Part shown: one piece after another, positions 54,875-63,917 of the stretch
Layout of the letters: every line of letters starts with the position of its first letter
How positions within the stretch are numbered: position 1 is the first letter of the stretch
Source: UBA10646 sp003456175
GTDB taxonomy: Bacteria > Bacteroidota > Bacteroidia > Chitinophagales > Chitinophagaceae
Reading direction: 5' to 3'
DNA: 64,000 nt
Assembly (NCBI GenBank): GCA_031976225.1
Contig: DALYLQ010000006.1
Location: 10,979 to 74,978 of the forward strand
The notes under the pieces: model-generated
Database searches by the model: none
Seen by the model: only the letters and a program-made list of their open reading frames with translations
What the model was told of the DNA's origin: nothing
Translations under genes and position numbers: made by a program

Positions 54875-57349
54875 ATGGTGTATTCGCTTCAACATATTGC
54901 ACAAATTATACAAGCCAATATCATTGGCGATACGCCGCTTCATGCTACTATTCAATTTTTAGTTACCGATAGTCGCAAAATTGTTTTTCCAGAGCAGAGT
55001 ATTTTTTTTGCCTTACCTGGCGCCGGCCGCGATGGGTATAATTTTATTGATGAAGTATACCAACGAGGTGTTACCGCTTTTGTAGTAAGTAAGCCTGTGA
55101 CTATACAGCAATACCCAAATGCTGTTTTTTTAACGGTAACCAACACCTTACATGCGCTACAACAACTTGCAGCTTATCACCGAAAGCAATTTCAATATCC
55201 GGTAATTGCTATTACGGGCAGTAACGGCAAAACAATCGTGAAAGAATGGTTGTACCAATTACTGCAATCGAACGAACGTATTGTGCGTAGCCCACGCAGT
55301 TATAATAGTCAAATTGGCGTTCCATTAAGCTTATGGCAGCTAGATGCACAACACACCATGGCCATTATAGAAGCAGGCATTTCAGAACAAGGAGAAATGC
55401 AAGCCTTACGGCAAATGATATCGCCAACTGCAGCCATCTTCACCACTTTAGGTGCAGCACACAGTGCAGGCTTTGAAAGCCTTACGCATAAGGCCACCGA
55501 AAAATGGCAATTACTAACAGCGGTTGGTAAGCAATACTTACATGCCGATACCGTTGTACCGCATTTACCGCAAGGTGTGCTATCGCAACCGCAGGTTCGC
55601 AGCTTTGGCAAGCTACCTAATTGTACGCTGCATATTCAACATGTTCAAAAACAAGCAACCACCACCACTATAACAGCACGTTATCAAAATGCCTTACGGC
55701 AAATAACCATTCGCTTTACCGACGATGCTAGCATTAACAATGCCTGCTGTTGTTGGCTATTTCTATTAGACTATGGTTTGAACGATGCTACTATTGCAGC
55801 ACGTATGTTACAGCTAACACCTGTGAATATGCGATTGCAATTAACTGTAGGCGTACATCAGTCGTATTTAATCAACGATAGTTATAGTAACGATGTATCG
55901 TCGCTTACCATTGCACTCGATTATCTACAACAGCAGGCAGGCGCTAGCAATAAAATAGTGGTGCTTTCAGATGTATTGCAAGCCGGCATACCTGCTGCAC
56001 AACTATACACTGAAATAGGCCAGCTATTACAACAATTTGGCATTCGACAATGCATTGGTATTGGTACTGCCATTGGTGCACATAGAGCCATATTGCAAGC
56101 ATACGTACCGCAATGTTTGTTTTTTGATAGTATTACGGCTTTGCAGCAAAGCCTAACAACACAACATTTTCAGCAAGCTTATGTGTTGCTAAAAGGGGCT
56201 CGCCAATTTCAGTTTGAAACATTACATCAATGGTTACAGTTGCAGAGCCATCAAACTAGGCTCGATATTCATTTAGGAGCCATGCAACATAACCTACAAC
56301 AATTCAGGCAACTACTTACACCCGGCACCAAACTAATGGCGGTGGTGAAAGCTTATGGTTACGGTAGTGGCAGTGCCGAGGTTGGTAGATTGCTACAATT
56401 TCAAAAAGTAGATTACTTAGCGGTAGCCTATGCCGACGAAGGTGTACAGCTTCGTAAAGCCGGTATTAGCTTACCAATACTCGTACTAAATATTGATGCA
56501 GCAGCTTTTGATGCTTTAGTAACTTATCAACTAGAGCCAGAAATATTTTCGTTTGGCATCTTACAACAGTTTATAGCTTATTTGCAACAGCAAGCCATTG
56601 AATCGTATCCTATCCATATTAAGCTAGATACAGGCATGCATCGCCTTGGCTTTGAATTGAAGGATATACAACAGCTTACGCAAATATTAGCTACACAAAG
56701 CAATGTGGTAATAAAAAGTGTATTTAGCCACCTTGCGGCAAGCGATGCTGCCGAACACGATGCATTTACCGTAAGGCAAATAGCTTTATTCCAAGAAATG
56801 ATTGCGGCCATACAAAAAGTTATTCCTTATGCATTCCTGCAACACATTGGTAATTCGGCTGCTATTGAACGGCATAGTGAATGGCAATTAAGTATGGTGC
56901 GTTTAGGTATTGGTTTATATGGTGTTGCTCCCTACGCAGCAAGCCATCTGCAGCTACAACCTGTTGCACGCCTATACACCACCATTGCACAAATTCGCAA
57001 TGTTGCAGCTGGTGAAACGGTTGGGTACAATCGGAGAGGCGTAGTTGCCGCTAATGCTCGTATAGCTACTATTCGCATTGGCTATGCCGATGGTTTTAGC
57101 AGGCAGCTTAGTAATGGTGTTGGTAAGGTGTGGTTACACGGTAAGTTAGCGCCTGTTATTGGTACCGTATGTATGGATATGACCATGATTGATGTAACCA
57201 ACATACCTGAAGCACAAGAAAATGATGAGGTAGAAATTTTTGGCACACACTTACCCGTACAACAACACGCAGATTGGTGCAACACCATTGCTTACGAAAT
57301 ACTTACCAGTATTGGCTTACGCGTACCAAGAGTATATATTACAGAGTAA
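54875..57349 (+). CDS. Bifunctional MurF ligase / alanine racemase
   Basis: 824 residues, a fusion common in Bacteroidota. Residues 1-450 are UDP-MurNAc-tripeptide:D-Ala-D-Ala ligase-like: AITGSNGKTIVKEWLYQLL (ATP loop), LINDSYSNDVSSLTIALDY. Residues about 461-824 are alanine racemase: LMAVVKAYGYGSG with the PLP Lys near 492, LDTGMHRLGFEL, and the GETVGYNRRG segment holding the second catalytic Tyr. It thus makes D-Ala and adds D-Ala-D-Ala to the precursor. Four 13-mer copies: 55404 and 55692 (ALRQ, C variants), 55563 (HLPQG) and 56764 (FTVR). Its stop abuts the convergent lspA. Confidence 0.95.
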   Translation: MVYSLQHIAQIIQANIIGDTPLHATIQFLVTDSRKIVFPEQSIFFALPGAGRDGYNFIDEVYQRGVTAFVVSKPVTIQQYPNAVFLTVTNTLHALQQLAAYHRKQFQYPVIAITGSNGKTIVKEWLYQLLQSNERIVRSPRSYNSQIGVPLSLWQLDAQHTMAIIEAGISEQGEMQALRQMISPTAAIFTTLGAAHSAGFESLTHKATEKWQLLTAVGKQYLHADTVVPHLPQGVLSQPQVRSFGKLPNCTLHIQHVQKQATTTTITARYQNALRQITIRFTDDASINNACCCWLFLLDYGLNDATIAARMLQLTPVNMRLQLTVGVHQSYLINDSYSNDVSSLTIALDYLQQQAGASNKIVVLSDVLQAGIPAAQLYTEIGQLLQQFGIRQCIGIGTAIGAHRAILQAYVPQCLFFDSITALQQSLTTQHFQQAYVLLKGARQFQFETLHQWLQLQSHQTRLDIHLGAMQHNLQQFRQLLTPGTKLMAVVKAYGYGSGSAEVGRLLQFQKVDYLAVAYADEGVQLRKAGISLPILVLNIDAAAFDALVTYQLEPEIFSFGILQQFIAYLQQQAIESYPIHIKLDTGMHRLGFELKDIQQLTQILATQSNVVIKSVFSHLAASDAAEHDAFTVRQIALFQEMIAAIQKVIPYAFLQHIGNSAAIERHSEWQLSMVRLGIGLYGVAPYAASHLQLQPVARLYTTIAQIRNVAAGETVGYNRRGVVAANARIATIRIGYADGFSRQLSNGVGKVWLHGKLAPVIGTVCMDMTMIDVTNIPEAQENDEVEIFGTHLPVQQHADWCNTIAYEILTSIGLRVPRVYITE

Positions 57350-58015
57350 TTAACTGTTATCAGTTTCTGTAGAAGCGGGTTCGCTTGTTGCAGCGGCTGG
57401 TTTATTATCGGGCATCCATTTTTTTTGCCATATAAACAAGGCAATTACCCCTGTTGATATAGCAGCATCGGCAAGATTGAAAACAGGACTAAAAAACTCG
57501 AAAGGCTGGCCGCCTAAAAAAGGCATCCATGCAGGCATTTTCTCGATTTGTATGATCGGGAAATACAACATATCTACCACTTTACCATGCAAAAAACTAG
57601 CATAACCTTTACCAAAAGCAGTGAAGTTGGCTACGTTTTGCACGTAGTAATCTGAGTTTTCAAAAATCATCCCATAGAACATGCTATCAATTAAGTTGCC
57701 AGCGGCACCTGCATAAATTAACGATGCACAAACAACAAAACCTTTGTGCATTTGCTTCTGTATAATATGCCTTAAATAAAAAGTACCTGCTATTACGGCT
57801 ACCAGCCTAAATAATGTTAGGGCAATTTTACCAAAGCCATCGCCAAACTCCCAACCCCAAGCCATGCCTTTGTTTTCCACAAAATGCAGTCGAAACCAAC
57901 TACCTAGCATATTATGTTCTTCACCCAAATAATAATTTGTTTTTATATATATCTTGAGTATTTGGTCGGCCACTAAAATGGCGATGATTAACAGTGCTAC
58001 GTGCTTACCCTTCAC
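57350..58015 (-). CDS. lspA: Lipoprotein signal peptidase LspA
   Basis: 221 residues, four membrane helices, removes signal peptides from prolipoproteins. Catalytic Asp motifs: AGAAGNLIDSMFYG and FNLADAAISTG. Longer than Gram-negative norms because of a C-terminal tail and a large periplasmic loop (about 110-160), as in other Bacteroidota. GTG start at 58015 (no ATG in frame nearby gives a helix 1). A TATCTTTG box on this strand (58033-58040) ends 17 bases upstream. Confidence 0.94.
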   Translation of the reverse strand: MKGKHVALLIIAILVADQILKIYIKTNYYLGEEHNMLGSWFRLHFVENKGMAWGWEFGDGFGKIALTLFRLVAVIAGTFYLRHIIQKQMHKGFVVCASLIYAGAAGNLIDSMFYGMIFENSDYYVQNVANFTAFGKGYASFLHGKVVDMLYFPIIQIEKMPAWMPFLGGQPFEFFSPVFNLADAAISTGVIALFIWQKKWMPDNKPAAATSEPASTETDNS

Positions 58016-58097
58016 AATAAGAATTTTGGCGCCAAAGATAAGAGGATGCTAGCTAGTTAACGCTTGTATCTGTGACACATTAACAAAGCCACAAAAA

Positions 58098-58118
58098 GGC
58101 CCCGCCAATGGCGGGGCC
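58098..58118. terminator. Terminator after the 1437-aa cargo gene region / before lspA
   Basis: Perfect 9-bp stem GGCCCCGCC / GGCGGGGCC with a 3-base loop. Read on the - strand it lies 25 bases after the end of the cargo gene and has a T-rich tail. Confidence 0.75.
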
Positions 58119-58142
58119 GAACATGAACAAAGACGTTGGTTT

Positions 58143-61100
58143 CTATTGTTTGATAAACCTTGTAGTATAGCTACCTTCTGCTGTTTGTAAAGTAATATAA
58201 TAAGTACCTTGCGGTAAATGACTTACGCTAACAGGCCATTGCACTGTTCCGGCAACTGTGGTAAATGGCTGCTGTATAAAGCGTGTGCCTTGCATGTTAA
58301 TCATATACCAAGTTCCTGACACTGCTTTAGGCGATGTAATTTGTAGCTGTAACTTATCGGTTGTAATGGTTGGTGTGGCTACAATATTTACCGTAAGGTT
58401 CGATTGTTTCAATTGAATTATACCACTGTAGGCAACTTTACCGTTCTTACCAACCAACTTTAAGCGATAATACATTATAGGAGCTACTCGCTGATGCAAA
58501 AATTGATATTGTACTTGCTTTGCCGCCTGCTGATGTACACTTTCGAATTGTTGCGTATTAGTGCTTGCTTCTAACTCGTAATAGGCGATATCGACTTCGT
58601 TGGCAGCCTTCCAGCTTAATAAATTACCTTGATGCGTTGCAACGCCATGAAACTGCTGTACAAATAACGGCAATGTACTTGCTACACGTCCGATCGCATA
58701 CTGTCCGCCTAGTGTAATACCTGTTCTGCGAAGGGTATCGGCGGAAGTACCCGTTACATGTGTTCCGGTAAACTGCCATACAGCACTTGCATCTGTACGT
58801 TGTATAATACGGTTTTCAGCTACGTTATCGGCTAAGTTTGCAAAGCCGGTTGGAATCAAACGAATATTTGGTGTACCAGCCAAGGTTCCTTCAGATTGAA
58901 TGTTCCAATAACCCTCCGTGTTTAGGTTGCTGATGGTAACCGTATTCTCTGTAGGCAAGTTACCATTGATGCCCGGATTAGCTGCAACAAACGATGCACT
59001 GATATAACCAAAACCAGTTGGAGCAGTAGCATAGTTAATAGCTACGTATTGGTTTTGCGTTGCTGTACCTATAGGGAATAAAGCTCTCGTATCGTTTTCT
59101 GTGAAGGTGTTTGTGCTAAATGCTCTTCGGAAAGTACCATTAATACGTGCGTTGGTTCCTACTGCTAACGAACCAATTATTGGTGTTCCATCGTTCCACC
59201 CTAAGGTTAATCGGTTGTTACCAGTATTAACAACGGCGTTAGTGAACAATTGTAACGTATTTAATACTGTTAACGATTGGTTGATGGTTAGATTATTAGC
59301 TACCGCTAAACTGTTAACATCGGCCACTTTTGCAATTCCGTTATTGGTTTGCAATATTGTATTGATGAGGCAGCCACTGCCTGAACCTCCTGTAAAGAAA
59401 TATGGGGATGTTAGGTTAGATAAACAACTTCCAGGATCTACTACAGAAAGTGTTAATATACCACCACTTGCATTAACATTACGAACTACAAAAGTTGGCG
59501 GCTGTGCACATGCACCACCATCAAATAAAGTTAGTACATCTCCAACACTATAACCATTACCAGGCACATCGGGTGCGAAGCTTGGATAATTAGCATAAAT
59601 ATTACTATTGGTGGTGAACACGCTGTTATCGCTACTCGCTACAATACTATTATTGCTTGGGTTAAAATCACCAAAAGCAAGCTGTGCCCGTGAGAAATAA
59701 CGACCCTGATTGGTGAAGTTTTTGCGTACTACAATAACGCTAGATGTTCTTAAATCGGCGTTAGGCGCTACTGTAAGGTTGCCATTTGCAAAAATAGAAC
59801 CGCCAATAAACCAACGACCAGGAACGTTACCGCCATCTATCACCACATTACCAAGCTTTAATGCAGCGTTCAGGCCGCTTGCTTGCAGATTAATAAGATA
59901 ACCGTTGAGCGACGCATCGCGTTGTGTTGATGTAGTGGTACCAAATTTAATGGTATGATTTGGGCTTGCATCTATTGTTGTATTTCCAAGATAGTTGATA
60001 GCATTAAGACCATTAGGATCAATAAAGGTGATAGTGCCTCCTTGTAATAAAAGCAGATTTGTTAAGTTGGTAACAGATTCTCCCAACTGTAATACATTCA
60101 CTTTAAGCGTATCGGTATTACCAACCGGATCTAGTAAAATATTACCACCTGTTTGAGATAAAAAACCTGTGTTTCGAAGCAATATACCTCCATTTACCGT
60201 AAGGGTTGCTCCATCTGCTACTGTTAACCTGCCGATGATATCCAGTAAAGCATTTCCACCTGTTGGCATGTTACAACCAATGTTTAAGGTTTGTGCATCG
60301 CCAATGTTTATTGACGTATTGAGTCCTAAAATTAGACCGGCACATTGTACAGGTGTTGTGCCTAATTCAATGGTTCTAAATGGTTCTGAAATGGTTACTA
60401 CATCGTTACAAGTTGGCACGGTATTACCCGACCAGTTGGCAGCATCGAACCAATTATAAGTGCCCGCTCCGCCTGTCCATGTTTTTAAAAATCCGCCTTG
60501 TGTTAAGCCCACAGCATAAAATGCATCGTTGTTATAATTACCTCGGGCAGTAACTAATAATGCAGGCGTTGCAGTACTTGCACCTGCTGGCACCACACTG
60601 TAAGTTCCATTGATAGTTGCCGACGTAGCGATGCGTCGGTTCAAAGAATCGCTGCTTGTAAAACCTTCGGCTGCAACATCGTACTCAAATGCTATAGAAT
60701 CTACGCTGGTAAGTGTTCCACTAAGTGTACGTACTTCCCATACGAATTGATTAGCTAAAGCTGCTATACCTGAACCATTAGTACCATTAGCATAAGCTTT
60801 GGTAGCTATTAGTACACGTGCATTATCGGCAGTAATTCTTCGAAGCGTTACGGCTCTACGTGTATTACCCCAACCCACTGGGAAATTATAGCTGGCAACA
60901 TTGTTACCGTTGAGTACTCGTACAATATTACCTTTTACTAGGCCATTATTGGCTACGTTAAAGGTTGCTGCAGGATTTGTAAATACTAAGGCTGCATTAT
61001 CTGCAACATCTACACGGCCAAATAAGGTTAAGCAGTTTGTTGTACCACTTACGCGTAAGCTATCATTCACTTGAAGGTTAACATTCACGGAGCCGATCTG

Positions 61101-62456
61101 CAGCGATGTGACAGTTCTATCTAAGGGTAGTTCGTTGCGGCTACCTGCTATTAAAGAAACTGGGATTGTAGCAGTAACCTGAGAATACAATAAGTTAATA
61201 GAAGCATTGGCAGCAACTGGTACACGACTTGCAAAACTGCCATCTACCACTGCGATGGTTACAGTATTAAAACCTGAAACTAAGGTATTATTTAATCGTA
61301 ATACGTTGTTGTGTGTTAGTACTCCACGGGTAGCACCAATTCTAAGTAGTAGCTCTAGTACACCTGTATTTGCATTTACCGTAAGGCCTGCGTTGTTGTT
61401 ACAAACAACTGCTCCGATATACTGGCCTACAAATTGATTGGCATTATCGAAATTGAATACTTGTGCTGTATTACCGTTAAAAGTGAGTGTAACTCTTTGC
61501 CAACTAATGCTTGCACCTGCTGCAATATTTAGGTTACCAGCCACATTGTATGAATACGCACTATTGGTAGGAACGGTGAAGGCGCCCGTACTGTTCACAC
61601 TAAGATTACCTAAAACATTAAAAATACTGTTTGCACCAACAACAGCAGTGAGCGTACCATTAATGGTAAGATCGTTACAGAAATGCTGAATATTATCTTG
61701 AAAGATAACACTACTGCCTTGCGGAATTACAATATTATCATACGCAGTAGGGAATGCATTATTTGTCCAAGTAGTTGGCGTACCCCAGTTACCTCCCGTG
61801 TTCGTACTAGTAAATGTTAAACGGTTAGCCCGTGTTACTACGCCAATTGAATCGACCGCCGGGCCTGTTATTGTAGCATTGTTCGTGAAAGATGCCGGCG
61901 TACTAGAAGAAAACACAAGTCGTACTGTTTTGCCTGCGAACATTGGCGATACTGTTGCTTGAACTACCGTCCAAACATCGTTTGTTCCGGTTATAGCGTT
62001 ATATACAACTGCTCCTTGGGCTGTTACTCCTGAAGTTGGCACGTTAATCATAGCAGAATCAATAGCCACTCTGAGTAAGGCTGTACCACTACTTGTGTAG
62101 TTAGCCTTCCATTTAAAGCTAATAAGAATAGCAGAATCGCTAGCAGGCAAAGTAATAGTAGTGTATATGTGTGTTGTTACAGCAGTACCAGCCGTAATGG
62201 TTGTAGCTGGATTCGCTGCATTAAAATCGTTACTTAAATAAGCTGCACGATTACCAATAATATTTGTGGGTCTGCTACCTAATACCCAGCGATTGACTTC
62301 GGATGATGCCGAGTTAATCCATCCATTATCTGCAAAAGTGTTACCAAGTTCAAAGCCGCCAGCACCGTTAGGATTGAGCACTGTTGTTTGGCTATACAAT
62401 CGAATGCTTGAAAGCAACAAGCATATCCAGAGTATACTTCTCATATACATAGGCAT
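58143..62456 (-). CDS. Large secreted protein with T9SS C-terminal sorting domain
   Basis: 1437 residues: signal peptide at about 1-23 (ending SIRLYSQ), then a long strand-rich, Asn/Thr-rich body (for example LTFTSTNTGGNWGTPTTWTNN, LSVNSTGAFTVPTNS, GTLTSVDSIAFEYDVAAEG) typical of Bacteroidota surface adhesin-like proteins, and a C-terminal type A sorting domain (VSHLPQGTYYITLQTAEGSY ending FIKQ). Expected to be exported by SprA-based T9SS and anchored on the surface; no catalytic motif seen. Four 13-mer copies (58207 HLPQG, 58386, 60192 and 61374 LTVN). Confidence 0.88.
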   Translation of the reverse strand: MPMYMRSILWICLLLSSIRLYSQTTVLNPNGAGGFELGNTFADNGWINSASSEVNRWVLGSRPTNIIGNRAAYLSNDFNAANPATTITAGTAVTTHIYTTITLPASDSAILISFKWKANYTSSGTALLRVAIDSAMINVPTSGVTAQGAVVYNAITGTNDVWTVVQATVSPMFAGKTVRLVFSSSTPASFTNNATITGPAVDSIGVVTRANRLTFTSTNTGGNWGTPTTWTNNAFPTAYDNIVIPQGSSVIFQDNIQHFCNDLTINGTLTAVVGANSIFNVLGNLSVNSTGAFTVPTNSAYSYNVAGNLNIAAGASISWQRVTLTFNGNTAQVFNFDNANQFVGQYIGAVVCNNNAGLTVNANTGVLELLLRIGATRGVLTHNNVLRLNNTLVSGFNTVTIAVVDGSFASRVPVAANASINLLYSQVTATIPVSLIAGSRNELPLDRTVTSLQIGSVNVNLQVNDSLRVSGTTNCLTLFGRVDVADNAALVFTNPAATFNVANNGLVKGNIVRVLNGNNVASYNFPVGWGNTRRAVTLRRITADNARVLIATKAYANGTNGSGIAALANQFVWEVRTLSGTLTSVDSIAFEYDVAAEGFTSSDSLNRRIATSATINGTYSVVPAGASTATPALLVTARGNYNNDAFYAVGLTQGGFLKTWTGGAGTYNWFDAANWSGNTVPTCNDVVTISEPFRTIELGTTPVQCAGLILGLNTSINIGDAQTLNIGCNMPTGGNALLDIIGRLTVADGATLTVNGGILLRNTGFLSQTGGNILLDPVGNTDTLKVNVLQLGESVTNLTNLLLLQGGTITFIDPNGLNAINYLGNTTIDASPNHTIKFGTTTSTQRDASLNGYLINLQASGLNAALKLGNVVIDGGNVPGRWFIGGSIFANGNLTVAPNADLRTSSVIVVRKNFTNQGRYFSRAQLAFGDFNPSNNSIVASSDNSVFTTNSNIYANYPSFAPDVPGNGYSVGDVLTLFDGGACAQPPTFVVRNVNASGGILTLSVVDPGSCLSNLTSPYFFTGGSGSGCLINTILQTNNGIAKVADVNSLAVANNLTINQSLTVLNTLQLFTNAVVNTGNNRLTLGWNDGTPIIGSLAVGTNARINGTFRRAFSTNTFTENDTRALFPIGTATQNQYVAINYATAPTGFGYISASFVAANPGINGNLPTENTVTISNLNTEGYWNIQSEGTLAGTPNIRLIPTGFANLADNVAENRIIQRTDASAVWQFTGTHVTGTSADTLRRTGITLGGQYAIGRVASTLPLFVQQFHGVATHQGNLLSWKAANEVDIAYYELEASTNTQQFESVHQQAAKQVQYQFLHQRVAPIMYYRLKLVGKNGKVAYSGIIQLKQSNLTVNIVATPTITTDKLQLQITSPKAVSGTWYMINMQGTRFIQQPFTTVAGTVQWPVSVSHLPQGTYYITLQTAEGSYTTRFIKQ

Positions 62457-62557
62457 TTATATTTGATTTTGCAAAATCCTATTTATATGAAAGCAGTTTT
62501 GATAGATTTCATCAAAACAATACCCGATTTTAAAAAAGCGGTAAATGCAATGAATGT

Positions 62558-62956
62558 TTAAACATCGGCTTTATAATTTTCGGTTTTCAATTTACCAAGA
62601 TAGAGCAATACCATGTAGGGTAAAGGACTAATAAGCAAGTGCCGCAGGCTACTTGTAAAATTTCTAAAGCCTGCTGTAGCCCATTCTGGATGCAAGAAAG
62701 CTGCAGCACCATATGCGGCAAGTACTACCATTTCAAAGATGTATATGCCCCACCAAACATACTGTAACCACTTTGCTGCATGATGCCTCAATGCTACAAA
62801 GCCAATAATAGCCGTAATAAACAAAGCCGGAAAGTTGAGTATACGCCTAATCTGCTCTTTAATAGCAAAAGCATTGTTAGGCTCAATGGCTACCACATAG
62901 GCTAACAAACCAAATGCAGCCATACACCAAAGCATTTTTTTTTCGAGACTAGTCAT
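62558..62956 (-). CDS. Exosortase-associated membrane protein
   Basis: 132 residues with four hydrophobic segments (LWCMAAFGLLAYVVAI, FPALFITAIIGFVAL, WWGIYIFEMVVLAAYGAA, ISPLPYMVLLYL). It starts directly beside the stop of the exosortase gene (62956/62957), so it is translated with it. Small multi-helix proteins of this size accompany exosortases in Bacteroidota, for example the XrtF partner. Exact subfamily not determined. Confidence 0.75.
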   Translation of the reverse strand: MTSLEKKMLWCMAAFGLLAYVVAIEPNNAFAIKEQIRRILNFPALFITAIIGFVALRHHAAKWLQYVWWGIYIFEMVVLAAYGAAAFLHPEWATAGFRNFTSSLRHLLISPLPYMVLLYLGKLKTENYKADV

Positions 62957-63547
62957 TTACAGTTGGGGTAATCTTAGAGCGCTGGTTTTGGCATAGCGTG
63001 TCCAGAACCAAAACACCACAGCGTATACAATGAGTTTGAAAATATAGTGATGTGCAATATCAAAAAACTCTTTGTAGTGTAAGTGTAACCAGCCCAAGGC
63101 AACCACTCGTAATACATTCATGAAAAAAGTAACGGTTAATCCCACTACAATATACTTGAGCAAGCGTTGTGGTGTGGTAGGCACACAAAGTAAAAAACCA
63201 ACATATAACACAAACACTTCAAAACCATTACAACCATCGGTAACGCCTACCACTTGCGTTACATCTTTCATAATCCATATATGCGGTATACCTTCTGCAT
63301 ACAATTCGTATTTCATACCAGCTTTAAGCTGAATGGTATTGTTTGGATATAACCATTGAAAACACTTAGCCGATAACACAGCATTTACTTCTGTTAGCTG
63401 TTGATCGGGCACTCTGTTGGGTAACAATAACGTATGATACAATAACTTCCAAGCAACAAATAGTACCAATGCTCGCAACAAAAAATTTCGTGCAGCAAGC
63501 GGCATGCTTTGGTACGAAGTTTTGATTTGAGCTATCAACTGTGTCAT
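62957..63547 (-). CDS. Exosortase-family transpeptidase-like membrane protein
   Basis: 196 residues from the ATG at 63547 (MTQLIAQIKTSYQ); a TTG at 63574 was rejected because it falls beside a terminator hairpin. Membrane helices with the exosortase triad: VTDGCNGFEVFVLYVGF (Cys), MNVLRVVALGWLHLHY (Arg) and FFDIAHHYIFK (His). These enzymes cut C-terminal sorting signals and probably transfer the protein to a surface anchor. A candidate substrate lies just upstream at 63627-63851. No PEP-CTERM or Tubulin-like export genes of the proteobacterial type are near. Confidence 0.86.
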   Translation of the reverse strand: MTQLIAQIKTSYQSMPLAARNFLLRALVLFVAWKLLYHTLLLPNRVPDQQLTEVNAVLSAKCFQWLYPNNTIQLKAGMKYELYAEGIPHIWIMKDVTQVVGVTDGCNGFEVFVLYVGFLLCVPTTPQRLLKYIVVGLTVTFFMNVLRVVALGWLHLHYKEFFDIAHHYIFKLIVYAVVFWFWTRYAKTSALRLPQL

Positions 63548-63577
63548 AGGTAACAATAGTAGTACAAAAAACAATAT

Positions 63578-63606
63578 AAAAGCCGCTCAGTACAACCGAG
63601 CGGCTT
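63578..63606. terminator. Hairpin between the mini substrate gene and the exosortase gene
   Basis: About 9-bp stem (AAGCCGCTC with GAGCGGCTT) around a 9-base loop, 20 bases after the stop of the small gene on the - strand. It may terminate or attenuate transcription before the exosortase gene. Confidence 0.7.
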
Positions 63607-63626
63607 CTGTAATAATTATAAACTTA

Positions 63627-63851
63627 TTATTTGTTATCTACTTCTTTCTGAGTGGATTGCTTTTTCCTATCATGGTATTTGCTGGCACCATAACCAATAC
63701 CCGCAGCGAGCAACAAACTTAAACCACCATCTAAAGGCACATCGGCACTATCACCATCATCCCAAGGATCAGGACTTTGTGCTTGAACAGCTACCACACT
63801 GGTGCATACTGCTAATAGTAAACAAGTTAAAAATTTGTATGACGCCTTCAT
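63627..63851 (-). CDS. Tiny exported protein ending in an exosortase-type sorting signal
   Basis: 74 residues. Signal peptide (about 1-24, ending VQAQ), a short acidic linker (SPDPWDDGDSAD), then VPLDGGLSLLLAAGIGYGA and a basic tail (SKYHDRKKQ). That is a proline/aspartate motif, a short hydrophobic helix and basic residues, the tripartite layout of exosortase C-terminal signals; I recall close relatives named PID-CTERM in Bacteroidota. After both cleavages only about a dozen residues would be left, so it may be a signal-only protein or a minimal surface peptide. It directly precedes the exosortase gene. Confidence 0.8.
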   Translation of the reverse strand: MKASYKFLTCLLLAVCTSVVAVQAQSPDPWDDGDSADVPLDGGLSLLLAAGIGYGASKYHDRKKQSTQKEVDNK

Positions 63852-63917
63852 AAGCTGTGTTTTGTAGTTTGAAAATACCTATTCTATTTTATACAACCAA
63901 GCGGAATATACATATAC

